A stretch of DNA of 54,463 nucleotides, taken from positions 1-54,463 of the forward strand of contig JAOZKI010000008.1 in NCBI GenBank assembly GCA_029935455.1, in the 5' to 3' direction. Source of the DNA: Lysobacterales bacterium. GTDB taxonomy: Bacteria; Pseudomonadota; Gammaproteobacteria; Xanthomonadales; SZUA-36. Below the pieces are notes generated by a model. The model saw only the letters and a list, made by a program, of their open reading frames with translations, was not told the origin of the DNA and made no database searches. Made by a program: the position numbers and the translations under genes. Positions 17,781 through 26,343 of the stretch are shown piece after piece. Every line of letters begins with the position of its first letter. The stretch's first letter is position 1.

Positions 17781-17798
17781 CTGTCATGATACTGTAAC
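17781..17798 (+). promoter_or_regulatory. Pho box before phoB
   Basis: Two 7-bp direct repeats 11 bp apart: CTGTCAT (17781-17787), spacer GATA, CTGTAAC (17792-17798). Thirteen of fourteen repeat bases fit the PhoB consensus CTGTCAT-N4-CTGTCAY. It lies 51 bp before the phoB ATG and indicates autoregulation. Confidence 0.85.
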
Positions 17799-17848
17799 AG
17801 CCACTCATATACTCTAAAGCGGTAGCAAACCTAGGCAATAGAAGACGC

Positions 17849-18547
17849 ATGAACACGAGCCAAGCGGAAGTGCTGGTTGTGGACGATGAGGCGGCGATCC
17901 GAGAGATGATTCAATTCGCTCTTCGGCGCGCAGGCATGACTGTGACGGGGGCGGGCAACGCACAGTCGGCTCTGGCCTCGATCAGCGACCGCAAACCGGA
18001 CATTATCCTTATGGATTGGATGATGCCCGGTGTTAGCGGTTTGGAACTTACGCGAAGATTGCGGCGCGAGCCGGTGACCGCCGACATCCCCATCATCATG
18101 TTAACGGCGAAGGTCACCGAAGATGATAAGGTGGCGGGGTTGGAAGCTGGCACCGATGATTATTTGGTAAAGCCATTCTCGCCCCGCGAGCTGATCGCAC
18201 GCATAAATGCGGTACTGAGACGCACCAGCCCGGCGGACGATGAAGGTCAGATCGCAGCGGGCGACTTGATCATGGACACCATTTCTAGGCGCGTTATGGC
18301 AGGGGGGCAGGATGTGCATATGGGCCCCACCGAGTATCGGCTTCTCGAGTTTTTCATGAGCAATCAGGGTCGAGCATACAGCCGCACTCAACTGCTCGAT
18401 CATGTCTGGGGCACCAATGCCTACCTTGAAGAGCGAACTGTTGATGTTCACATCCGCCGGCTACGTAAAGCGCTACAGCCCTCGAAGACAGACGGTTACG
18501 TACAGACCGTCCGAGGTCACGGATATCGGTTTCTGGTCGAGGCTTGA
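17849..18547 (+). CDS. phoB: Phosphate regulon response regulator PhoB
   Basis: OmpR/PhoB-family activator of phosphate-starvation genes. It has 232 residues. The receiver domain has VDDE at 11-14, phospho-acceptor Asp56 in ILMDWMMPG, Thr86 and Lys108 (YLVKPFSPREL). The C-terminal winged helix contains GPTEYRLLEFFM, VWGTNAYLEERTVDVHIRRL and the end TVRGHGYRF, all typical of PhoB. A Pho box precedes it. phoR follows after 6 nt, and ppx follows phoR. Confidence 0.96.
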   Translation: MNTSQAEVLVVDDEAAIREMIQFALRRAGMTVTGAGNAQSALASISDRKPDIILMDWMMPGVSGLELTRRLRREPVTADIPIIMLTAKVTEDDKVAGLEAGTDDYLVKPFSPRELIARINAVLRRTSPADDEGQIAAGDLIMDTISRRVMAGGQDVHMGPTEYRLLEFFMSNQGRAYSRTQLLDHVWGTNAYLEERTVDVHIRRLRKALQPSKTDGYVQTVRGHGYRFLVEA

Positions 18548-18553
18548 GCTCAC

Positions 18554-19864
18554 ATGATCGGCCGCTCCTGGAGGCGCCACGGCATACGTCTCTTTGCCGC
18601 TCTGGCACTGCTCATGCTGGCCGGGTGGCTCATGGGACACACAGGGGTTGTCTTGCTAGTAGGCCTGAGCGGCTACCTGATGTGGCAGCTGTTCAACATC
18701 GGCCGGCTTGATCAGTGGCTTTCTGATGAACAGAGGAGCCCACCCGAGAGTCTAGGAATCTGGGCCGACATCTTTGACCAAATTCACACGCTGGAGAAGC
18801 TTAACCAGAGGCAGCTTGAGCAAAACCGGAAAATTATTGGGGAGTTCCGGAGCATGACCGATGCATTACCCGATGCCACGCTGGTACTGGACGAGCAAGA
18901 CGCGATCACCTGGTTCAACGAAGCGGCCAGAAAATTGCTCGCGCTGAAAAACCCAGAGGATCTGGGGCAGCCAGTCACCAACCTACTGCGTGACCCCGAC
19001 CTCGCCGACTGGATCAGTGCGGCAAGCCAGCTTGAGAGCCGCTTTGAAATGTCCAGCCCATTGGACGTGAACGTTCGCCTATCGGTCAGCGCTTTGCGAC
19101 ATCGCGAGGACCAACGGCTATTAATCCTGCGGGACGTTACTGATCTTCACAATCTGGAGCAGGTGCGACGCGACTTTGTTGCCAACGTGTCACACGAACT
19201 GCGCACGCCCCTTACCGTATTGACCGGTTACCTGGAATCGCTCCGCGGCTATGACGATGTGGAACTGGCGCCTGCCATCGAACGGATGCAGGATCAGGCG
19301 ATGCAGATGCAAGCGCTACTTACCGATCTGTTGGAACTTTCGCGTTTACAAGAAAGCACTCAAAGCCCCCTGGACGAACCCATGGACGTGTGCGCCATGC
19401 TGTTACAACTGCGCGAACAGGCCGAAGAAATCAGCCGTGGGCGCCACAGCATTCAAATCGATTGCGAGCGGGGCCTGCAGCTGCTGGGCAACCGCAAGGA
19501 TATCGAGAGCGCATTCCGGAATCTGCTGAGCAATGCGGTTAAATACACCCCGGCACCGGGCAACATCCATATTACCTGGCGACGTGAACCGGACGCGCTG
19601 GTGCTTCGCGTCAGTGATACCGGCATGGGCATACCCAGCCGTTCCATCCCTCGCCTGACGGAGCGCTTTTATCGGGTCGGATCTGACCGGGCGCGCCAAC
19701 GTGGAGGCACAGGCCTGGGGCTGGCTATCGTCAAGCATGCGCTGAACAGCCACGGCGCCCGACTGGAGGTGGAATCGACGCTCGGTGAAGGCAGCACCTT
19801 CAGCTGTATTTTTCCGCTGACGCGGGAGGTATCAATAAAGCCTGAACGCAGCGATACCCGCTAA
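18554..19864 (+). CDS. phoR: Phosphate regulon sensor kinase PhoR
   Basis: Histidine kinase that phosphorylates PhoB when Pst/PhoU signal low phosphate. It has 436 residues: a basic N-terminus, a membrane hairpin (about 12-28 and 31-46), a cytoplasmic PAS domain (about 98-200, ALPDATLVLDEQDAITWFN), the HisKA box with His214 in NVSHELRTPLTVLTGYLES and an HATPase domain (N box NLLSNAVKYTP, G1 DTGMGIP, G2 GTGLGLAIVKHAL). As in E. coli PhoR there is no large periplasmic domain, which fits sensing through PhoU/Pst. Confidence 0.95.
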   Translation: MIGRSWRRHGIRLFAALALLMLAGWLMGHTGVVLLVGLSGYLMWQLFNIGRLDQWLSDEQRSPPESLGIWADIFDQIHTLEKLNQRQLEQNRKIIGEFRSMTDALPDATLVLDEQDAITWFNEAARKLLALKNPEDLGQPVTNLLRDPDLADWISAASQLESRFEMSSPLDVNVRLSVSALRHREDQRLLILRDVTDLHNLEQVRRDFVANVSHELRTPLTVLTGYLESLRGYDDVELAPAIERMQDQAMQMQALLTDLLELSRLQESTQSPLDEPMDVCAMLLQLREQAEEISRGRHSIQIDCERGLQLLGNRKDIESAFRNLLSNAVKYTPAPGNIHITWRREPDALVLRVSDTGMGIPSRSIPRLTERFYRVGSDRARQRGGTGLGLAIVKHALNSHGARLEVESTLGEGSTFSCIFPLTREVSIKPERSDTR

Positions 19865-19919
19865 CGCCGACTCAGGAATCCGCAAGCTTGCACAAGCCCT
19901 AGTTGCCTAAAATGGTGCC

Positions 19920-21476
19920 ATGAAAAACGACCACGCCACAGAATCAGAAGCCACCTATGCCGCCGTGGACCTGGGCAGCAATAGTTTTCACCTGGTGGTG
20001 GCCCGACGCGAACACGGTGAACTGCGCTTTATCGACCGCATTCGCGAAATGGTCCGACTGGCTGGGGGGCTGGATGCGTCTGGCCGGCTCGATCCGGAGG
20101 TGCAAAGTCGCGCTCTCGAGTGCCTGGCGCGCTTTGGTCAACGCCTGCGGGGTATCCCGAACATCAACATACGGGCCGTAGGCACTCAGAGCCTCCGCCG
20201 CATGCGCAACTCGAACGCCTTCCTGATGATTGCGGAAACTGCGCTGGGGTGCCCGGTCGACATCATCGGCGGCCGTGAGGAGGCTCGCCTGGTCTATCTT
20301 GGCGTCTCCCAGGGCGTCGCTGGCCATGACGAACAGCGCCTCGTCATTGACATCGGCGGCGGCTCAACCGAATTGGTTATCGGCGCCGGGCTGGAATCGC
20401 TAGAAATGGAAAGCCTGCAAGTCGGTTGCGTTTCCAGCACCCAATGGTATTTCGACGATGGCCGAATCAGCCCAGAACGATTCATGCGCGCCCAGCAGGC
20501 GGCCATGGCCGAGATGCAGGAACTGCAGGCGCGTTATCGCCGACGCGGCTGGCAAACAGCAATCGGCTCCTCCGGCACGATTCGGGCGGCCGCGCGCATC
20601 TGCGTTGAGCGGGGCTATGCGGAAGAGCAGCTGACGAGAGCCGCTTTGGACCGTTTGATCGATGACGCGCTGCAATTCGAGAGCATCGACACCCTAAAAC
20701 TATCCGGGCTCTCCAAGCGCCGTCATGCGGTATTTATCGGTGGTCTGGCGGTCTTAAAAGCGTGCTTCGAGGCGCTGGCCATTGAACAGCTGCAGATTTC
20801 ACCTTACGCCTTACGCGAGGGTGTACTGCATGACTTACTGGGTCGTCAGGAACATCGGGATCCCCGGGCCAAGACCGTACGCGCCTTCATGGCGCGCTAC
20901 GGGGTCAGCACGGCCCAGGCCGCGCGCGTACGCACGCTGGCCACCCGCGTTCTGGCCCAGTTGACACCGCCCGGACCGCGCCGGGACATGCTGTCCGAAC
21001 TGCTGGCCTGGGCTGCTGATTTGCATGAAACGGGGCTCGGCATCTCGCACAGCCATTACCAGCGTCATTCAGGCTACCTGATACGGGAGTCGGATATGGC
21101 AGGCTTCTCCCAGCAGGAGCAACTTTTTCTGGCCAATCTCGTTCGCTATCATCGCCGCGAATTGCCCGAGAATTTTGCCGAAGAACTACCGCCGCGACTG
21201 CATGAGCCACTCCGGCTTTGCCTCTTCGCTCTACGCCTGGCCTGCATCTTGTGCCGAACTCGCGATGATCGCGCCTTGCCTGAGATTTTCCTGCAACGGG
21301 AGGAGCAGGCTGTACAACTCAGGCTGGACGCAAGCTGGGTCATGAGCCACCCGCTAACCGTTACCGACCTTGAACAGGAACAGAGACAACTGCGCGCTGC
21401 AGGCTTGCATCTTGATCTGGCGCTGGAAATGGCGGGACCCACGGTTGCGCCAGAACGGCAATTGGCCCATGACTGA
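19920..21476 (+). CDS. ppx: Exopolyphosphatase (Ppx/GppA family)
   Basis: Removes terminal phosphate from polyphosphate. It has 518 residues, full length. The ASKHA fold is seen in VDLGSNSFHLVV (phosphate 1 loop), VGTQSLRRMRN, DIIGGREEARLVYLGV and VIDIGGGSTELVI. The C-terminal HD-like region contains HETGLGISHSHYQRHSGYLI. It could be GppA, but its length and its position after phoBR favour Ppx. ppk is not in the window. A 55 bp gap after phoR without a visible terminator suggests phoB-phoR-ppx cotranscription. The 3' end overlaps epmA by 8 nt. Confidence 0.92.
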   Translation: MKNDHATESEATYAAVDLGSNSFHLVVARREHGELRFIDRIREMVRLAGGLDASGRLDPEVQSRALECLARFGQRLRGIPNINIRAVGTQSLRRMRNSNAFLMIAETALGCPVDIIGGREEARLVYLGVSQGVAGHDEQRLVIDIGGGSTELVIGAGLESLEMESLQVGCVSSTQWYFDDGRISPERFMRAQQAAMAEMQELQARYRRRGWQTAIGSSGTIRAAARICVERGYAEEQLTRAALDRLIDDALQFESIDTLKLSGLSKRRHAVFIGGLAVLKACFEALAIEQLQISPYALREGVLHDLLGRQEHRDPRAKTVRAFMARYGVSTAQAARVRTLATRVLAQLTPPGPRRDMLSELLAWAADLHETGLGISHSHYQRHSGYLIRESDMAGFSQQEQLFLANLVRYHRRELPENFAEELPPRLHEPLRLCLFALRLACILCRTRDDRALPEIFLQREEQAVQLRLDASWVMSHPLTVTDLEQEQRQLRAAGLHLDLALEMAGPTVAPERQLAHD

Positions 21477-22422
21477 CTTTCTTCCCAGCGCCAGCGTACA
21501 GCGCCTCCGACAGCGGGCCCAACTGCTTGCCGGCGTGCGCGATTTCTTTGCGCAACGCGACGTGCTGGAAGTGGAAACACCGATCCTGTCCCGCTTTGGC
21601 AACTCGGACCCCGGTATGGAGCAGCTCCAGGCCTGCGATGGCCGCTACCTGCGTACATCACCGGAATACGCCATGAAGCGCCTGCTGGCGGCGGGCATCG
21701 GTGACTGCTATGAACTGGGGCGGGTCTTTCGAGCCGGTGAATCGGGGCGCCATCACAATCCCGAATTTTCCCTGCTCGAGTGGTATCGCAGTGGCTGGGG
21801 CTACGCGCAGCTCATGGATGAGGTGGCGGCGCTGATTTGCACCCTTGGGGAAATGTTTGGCCAGCGCTATTGCGTTCACCATGTGTGCTGGCAGGCGTTG
21901 ATCCAGCAACACAGTGGGCTGGACCCGCTAAGCGCTTCCCTTGAGCAGATGGCCGCGTGCATTGAGGAGAGCGGCCTCGTGGTACCGGCTATTGAGGCAC
22001 TGGATCGGGATGGCTGGCTGGATCTATTGATCAGTAGCTGCGTGCAGCCGGCCCTGCCCAAAGGACAGCTCACACTGGTATCACTCTACCCGGCTTCCCA
22101 AGCGGCCCTGGCGCGAATACACGCGCCGGACCCGCGCTTTGCAGAGCGCTTCGAAGCCTTTCTCGGCCCACTGGAACTCGCCAATGGCTATGGTGAGCTG
22201 ACCGACGCCGGCGAACAAAGGTCCCGCTTTGAAACGGAGAACGCAAAACGCCGCGCCGCGGGCCGCGCGGTGGTGCCGCTGGACGAAGCCCTGCTGGCGG
22301 CACTGGAGGCAGGCATGCCGGCCTGCTCTGGCGTGGCACTGGGTATGGACCGCCTGCTCATGGCGCTGACTGATGAACCGGCCCTGGACGCTGTGCTGGC
22401 CTTTCCACAGGCCCGGGCCTGA
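21469..22422 (+). CDS. epmA: Elongation factor P--(R)-beta-lysine ligase
   Basis: Attaches (R)-beta-lysine to the conserved Lys of EF-P. It is a 317-residue paralogue of class II lysyl-tRNA synthetase that lacks the anticodon domain. Motif 1 lies at DVLEVETPILSRFGNSDP, motif 2 at YELGRVFRAGE with HHNPEFSLLEWYRSG, and motif 3 at GVALGMDRLLMAL. The ATG at 21469 starts inside the ppx stop region (8-nt overlap), giving the conserved N-terminus; the open frame from 21370 lies inside ppx. It converges on the DUF481 gene with 12 bp between. Confidence 0.95.
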   Translation: MTDFLPSASVQRLRQRAQLLAGVRDFFAQRDVLEVETPILSRFGNSDPGMEQLQACDGRYLRTSPEYAMKRLLAAGIGDCYELGRVFRAGESGRHHNPEFSLLEWYRSGWGYAQLMDEVAALICTLGEMFGQRYCVHHVCWQALIQQHSGLDPLSASLEQMAACIEESGLVVPAIEALDRDGWLDLLISSCVQPALPKGQLTLVSLYPASQAALARIHAPDPRFAERFEAFLGPLELANGYGELTDAGEQRSRFETENAKRRAAGRAVVPLDEALLAALEAGMPACSGVALGMDRLLMALTDEPALDAVLAFPQARA

Positions 22423-22434
22423 TCCCGCCTGTCT

Positions 22435-23460
22435 TTAAAAACTCCACCCCACCGAGGTGGTGAGACCCCAGTCCGTTTGTTCCGCCGTCACGTCGATCGG
22501 GTCGCTGTCATAGGCAAGATAAAACTCCATGGACCAGAACAGATCCTCAATCAACTCAAGCTTGAAAGTAGAGCGGAGGTCCGAACGGATACGACCGCTT
22601 TCCGTGAGACTGGGGTAGACCGACAGCGTCGTATCAACTGAGCGCTCCGGCGAGGCAAACATAAAGTGTCGGTAGCGCGCGGTGGCCTGCATCTCAACAC
22701 TGCTGTTACGCTCCCCGTCCACCGGACGTTCCTCGGTAGCGATGGCGCCGAGCGCCACCCGGAACCAGGTCTGATTGGTTTTACGCAGATAGGTGCCATA
22801 GGTCGCACCGCCAAAGATACGCAGTTGCAGACCGAGTGCATCATTACTATCGAGACCCATGTTCCAGCTTCGGAAGCGGCGACCCTCCAGCAGCACCTCA
22901 TTGGCCAGCCTAAGTTCCTGACGGTTCTGGTCCGCCACATTGCTCTGGCGCGTGACATCGGATCGCATGGTGCCTTCGACAATTCTTCTTTCCGTGCGGT
23001 AGAGAAGATCAGCTGACATGGTGAAATTCGCGATATCCGTGGCCTTGGAGTAGTCCAGGCCCACGCCCACATCCAGATCAATTTTGTCCCAGAAACTGGC
23101 CTTCACCGGCCAGCCGGACACCACATCATCGGGATCCAGAGTGATCGGGCCAGTGACTGTCAGCACCTCAATACGGTCCTGCCCCTCAGGCTTCTGCAGC
23201 TTGCCCAGCCAACGCTGACCTTCCACGGTTTCAAAAGCCTGGGTTTTGTCGCTAATGACCTGGGCAATAAAGCGCCACTCGATATTCACCGTGCCCATGG
23301 TGTCGGTGGAGTACTGCAGAAGACCCGCCTCAAGCTTTTTGATTTCGCCCGTAAGCCGGTCACCATTGGTAAGGATGACAATGTCGGTCTTTGCTGCCTC
23401 TACGGACTGATGGGCCAGCAGGAAAAACGGCAGGAGAAAAAGCAGCAAGCGCATGGACAT
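22435..23460 (-). CDS. DUF481 (YdiY-like) outer-membrane protein
   Basis: A 341-residue exported protein of unknown function. The signal peptide is MSMRLLLFLLPFFLLAHQSVEA. A small N-terminal domain (DIVILTNGDRLTGEIKKLE, an SH3-like segment often found before DUF481) is followed by a beta-barrel-like DUF481 region (about 130-341) of alternating strands with an LNxD/D-rich pattern. The chain ends with an aromatic residue (TSVGWSF), so it is probably an outer-membrane barrel. Only 101 bp separate it from the TonB-receptor relic, which lies on the same strand. Confidence 0.75.
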   Translation of the reverse strand: MSMRLLLFLLPFFLLAHQSVEAAKTDIVILTNGDRLTGEIKKLEAGLLQYSTDTMGTVNIEWRFIAQVISDKTQAFETVEGQRWLGKLQKPEGQDRIEVLTVTGPITLDPDDVVSGWPVKASFWDKIDLDVGVGLDYSKATDIANFTMSADLLYRTERRIVEGTMRSDVTRQSNVADQNRQELRLANEVLLEGRRFRSWNMGLDSNDALGLQLRIFGGATYGTYLRKTNQTWFRVALGAIATEERPVDGERNSSVEMQATARYRHFMFASPERSVDTTLSVYPSLTESGRIRSDLRSTFKLELIEDLFWSMEFYLAYDSDPIDVTAEQTDWGLTTSVGWSF

Positions 23461-23561
23461 GTCATACCTCGACCCAGAACAAAAACCACGACGTGATTTT
23501 TCATTCTAGCGCGACCATGTCCGCGCTTCAGCAACCGAAGGTGTGGACAAAGTCGCCCCCG

Positions 23562-23870
23562 CTAGCGGAAGACATACTCCAGCCCCAAGGAGCGTTCCCA
23601 ACCCACTGGCTGCGTCACTCGTGGTGCTTCGTTACCTTGCGTCAATCGGATCTGAGGATTAAGCAGGTTTTTGAGCTTACCCTTCAATTTCCAGTTACCT
23701 AACACCTGGCTGTAAACAAAGTCGAGCGACGGCCGAGGTTGCTCGTAAATATCTGGCGCGCCCTGCACACGGACCTCCACGATACGTTCTCCAAAAACGT
23801 TGTAAAGCAACGCCGCGTTGATCTCTCGATCAGGATCCTCATACCCGATTTGAAAATTCCACACGTGCAA
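23562..23870 (-). pseudogene. 3' relic of a TonB-dependent outer-membrane receptor
   Basis: About 100 codons encode only the last beta-strands of a TonB-dependent receptor: NFQIGYEDPDREINAALLYN, VFGERIVEVRVQGAPDIYEQ, PSLDFVYSQVLGNWKLKGKL, then KNLLNPQ and the terminal SLGLEYVFR. These are the standard C-terminal blocks of large (usually 800-1000 residue) receptors. Upstream of base ~23870 the frame enters unrelated Arg-rich sequence. There is no plug domain, TonB box or signal peptide, and the only start codon is a TTG inside the domain. The gene is dead; its 5' part was lost at the junction with the plus-strand relic next to it. Confidence 0.8.
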
Positions 23871-24196
23871 CCTTCGCCGCTGCCGGTAGCCCGGATGCGC
23901 TGTCCGGGACGCTGACCATCTAAAACAGCATCGTAAACTGTGCTTCCAACCTTGATGAAGAGAACGGCGACGCCTGGAGTGTGGCCGCTTGGTTCAACGC
24001 AGCAGGCTCTAATCAGAAACGGGATTCAGCTCTGGAAAACGTCCTGTTCCCGCCGGCCAATGCAGACTACCTGCAGGGTGCCGAGCTAGATCGCGTACGT
24101 TTTGGAGCGTTTTCCCAGAACCTTGGCCACAGCGGCGCTAGCGGTGAAGGCCATGTCTGGACCGCGGGTTGGACACTGCAAAACTTCAATCGCTAA
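23871..24196 (+). pseudogene. 3' relic of a surface/exported protein gene
   Basis: On the plus strand the frame reads SPDALSGTLTI, a TAA at 23921, then NSIVNCASNLDEENGDAWSV, AAWFNAAGSNQ and the end FGAFSQN...WTAGWTLQNFNR. The closing pattern GAF...WTxGWT recurs at the C-terminus of some large exported surface proteins; this is recalled from family knowledge and not checked here. No 5' part, signal peptide or start is present, and the in-frame TAA shows decay. A good terminator still follows at 24217. It abuts the receptor relic back to back. Confidence 0.55.
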
Positions 24197-24216
24197 AACA
24201 ATGGCAGGGAAACTTC

Positions 24217-24242
24217 AGGCGCGCTTCGGCGCGCCTTTTTTT
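24217..24242 (+). terminator. Rho-independent terminator kept after the dead surface-protein gene
   Basis: A perfect 8-bp stem AGGCGCGC/GCGCGCCT (24217-24224 / 24229-24236) with a TTCG tetraloop and a run of seven T (24236-24242). It points along the plus strand and so belongs to the relic gene. The PiT gene ends 3 bp beyond it on the other strand. Confidence 0.85.
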
Positions 24243-24244
24243 GG

Positions 24245-25501
24245 CTAAGGCGTACCGAAAATCGACTTGAGGATAAAAAAGAACAGAATAGCCAGCAAAC
24301 CTCCGGCAGGCAGCGTCACCACCCAGGAAAGGAAAATACTGCCAACGACAGGTAGGTTGATAGCACCGACACCCCGAGCAAAACCAACGCCCAAGACGGC
24401 GCCGACCAGCGTGTGGGTCGTTGAGATCGGAATACCCGTTCCAGACGCTAGCACCACCGTGGTCGCAGCCGCCAGCTCCGCCGCAAAGCCCCGGGAGGGG
24501 GTCAGCTCGGTAATCTTGCGGCCCACCGTGCGGATCACTTTAAAGCCATAGGTTGCGAGGCCGAACACAATTCCAAAAGCACCCAAAAGCAGAACCCAGC
24601 TGGGCAGTGCGGACTTTTGCGTGACCGCACCCGAGGTGACCGTGCTGACTACGGCCGCCACCGGGCCCACTGCATTGGCCACATCATTCGATCCGTGCGC
24701 AAATGCCATACCGCAAGCGGTGAAGATCATCAGTACACCAAAGATTTTTTCGACATTGGTGAAGCGCAAATCCAAGTCCGCTGAAGGATCGATTTTCAGC
24801 CGCCGGATTAGCATGATGCCAATACCCATGGTCACCAGGCCCACCGCCGCCGCGATGGCGTAGGATTCCAGCATGGATAATTCAAGGCCGACGTGCTTCA
24901 GGCCCTTGAACAAGGTGACCAGCGCCATGATGAAGCCCACCATAAAGATATAGATCGGCACATAGCGGCGAGCATTCCGGATCGGATCATCGGTGCCCAG
25001 AATCAGTTTCTGGACGCTCATGAAAATGCCAAAAGCGATGCAACCGCTGAGTACGGGTGAAATGACCCAGGACGCCGCAATCTGACCGACCTTGTCCCAT
25101 TTAACCGCCTCCATTCCAATACCGACGGCCGCAAACCCTACGATGGCACCGACAATCGAGTGTGTCGTTGAAACGGGCCAACCACGTCGAGAGGCAATCG
25201 CAAGCCAAATCCCCGCCGCCAGCAGGGCTGACAGCATGCCAAACACCAGCGTGTCTGGTGTGTCGATGATGGCGCTGGTGTCGATAATGCCCTTGCGGAT
25301 GGTCGAGGTTACCTGACCACCCGCCAGAAAAGCGCCGGCAAACTCAAACACAGCAGCAACCAGTATCGCCTGTTTTATGGTCAGAGCGCGGGCACCAACC
25401 GAGGTCGCCATGGCGTTGGCAACGTCATTGGCACCTATCCCCCAGGCCATAAACAAACCGAAGGCAGCCGCCATGACTAGGTACCAGGTCATGTAATCCA
25501 T
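24245..25501 (-). CDS. PiT-family inorganic phosphate transporter
   Basis: Low-affinity phosphate:cation symporter of the inner membrane. It has 418 residues and about ten membrane segments in two inverted repeats. Each repeat carries the PiT signature: FMAWGIGANDVANAMATSVG near residue 17 and GMAFAHGSNDVANAVGPVAA near residue 260, with a further STTHSIVGAIVGF / STTHTLVGAVLGV pair. No DUF47 (PhoU-like) partner is adjacent, and no Pho box is seen upstream, so it is probably constitutive. It is oriented opposite to the pst operon. Confidence 0.95.
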   Translation of the reverse strand: MDYMTWYLVMAAAFGLFMAWGIGANDVANAMATSVGARALTIKQAILVAAVFEFAGAFLAGGQVTSTIRKGIIDTSAIIDTPDTLVFGMLSALLAAGIWLAIASRRGWPVSTTHSIVGAIVGFAAVGIGMEAVKWDKVGQIAASWVISPVLSGCIAFGIFMSVQKLILGTDDPIRNARRYVPIYIFMVGFIMALVTLFKGLKHVGLELSMLESYAIAAAVGLVTMGIGIMLIRRLKIDPSADLDLRFTNVEKIFGVLMIFTACGMAFAHGSNDVANAVGPVAAVVSTVTSGAVTQKSALPSWVLLLGAFGIVFGLATYGFKVIRTVGRKITELTPSRGFAAELAAATTVVLASGTGIPISTTHTLVGAVLGVGFARGVGAINLPVVGSIFLSWVVTLPAGGLLAILFFFILKSIFGTP

Positions 25502-25678
25502 CGAAGGTGTCTCCCTATCGTATGAGCATCAATTGCAGTCGGTTTCCGGCCTGCTGTGCGCAATCGGCGATCGCGCCCGTCTTAGCGATCAGCCGGTAAA
25601 GAAAGATGACCTGTACCGGAGGTGATTCTGCTTCTAGTAGAAATAGCGTTTGCTGCAGCCGGGGGGCGCTTCGTCAGC

Positions 25679-26080
25679 CTAACGCTCAAGCACATCAATG
25701 CGTCCCAGCGTTTCCGAGCAGCGGGTGCGTTCCGCTTTGCCGAGGCCCCTTTTAACGAGGCTGTCCAACGCGCCGATCACGGTCTGGGCTTCCTTGACGG
25801 CCGCAGCGCAGACCTTCCCCGGAGCTTTATACCTTCCGCGCATCATCTCTGGCAACAGCAAATTTCGCCCAATGACTAGATGCGCCCCATCACAACGGGC
25901 CGCAAGGACTCGATCCTGTAGCGTGCGCACCGCCAGCACGTCGTGGCGGGCTACCGGCATCAACAGCCGAGTTGGCGGAAGCAAGCGTAAATGCCGTCGT
26001 AACTGGTCGGCAGATGCGCACAGGACACGATGAGTTCTGGTTGCTAATGGCCTCCGGCATCGTCGTCTGCGAGCACACAT
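25679..26080 (-). CDS. Unrecognised ORF, possibly a decayed gene
   Basis: I do not recognise this 133-codon frame. The N-terminal third is Arg/Cys-rich and unconvincing. From about residue 28 it looks protein-like (LRRHLRLLPPTRLLMPVARH, DVLAVRTLQDRVLAARCDGA, a helix near VCAAAVKEAQTVIGALDSLV) and has GC-biased third positions. An in-frame TGA lies just upstream (26095-26093), and plausible coding continues in other frames on the same strand, so a frameshifted remnant is possible. The whole 25502-26343 stretch between PiT and pstC otherwise shows only an inverted repeat GCCCGC/GCGGGC (26106-26134) and the Pho box. Confidence 0.3.
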   Translation of the reverse strand: MCARRRRCRRPLATRTHRVLCASADQLRRHLRLLPPTRLLMPVARHDVLAVRTLQDRVLAARCDGAHLVIGRNLLLPEMMRGRYKAPGKVCAAAVKEAQTVIGALDSLVKRGLGKAERTRCSETLGRIDVLER

Positions 26081-26258
26081 TCGGGTAGGCCATCAGCGCT
26101 GGCGCGCCCGCAAGGGCTCCTTTCTGAGGCGGGCTTCAAGGAAGAACGGGTGAAGTGGCGAAAATATCGTTAAAATACCCGTTCGACATCGATAAATCCC
26201 CTGTTGGAACCACCCTGCATCCCTTGGGTTAGCAGGTTGGTCACCACGGCTGACACGG

Positions 26259-26287
26259 CTGTAATAATCTTGTCATATTTCACACAT
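26259..26287 (+). promoter_or_regulatory. Tandem Pho box before pstC
   Basis: Half-sites every 11 bp: CTGTAAT (26259-26265), TTGTCAT (26270-26276) and a weaker CACACAT (26281-26287). The first pair is a good PhoB site. A -10 region about 10 bp downstream (near CATAAC, 26285-26290) would put the transcript start at about 26297-26300. Confidence 0.8.
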
Positions 26288-26343
26288 AACATGCTGCCAT
26301 GAGAGCTCATAGCAACGCCGACGGTATCGCTGACCGTCGCGAC

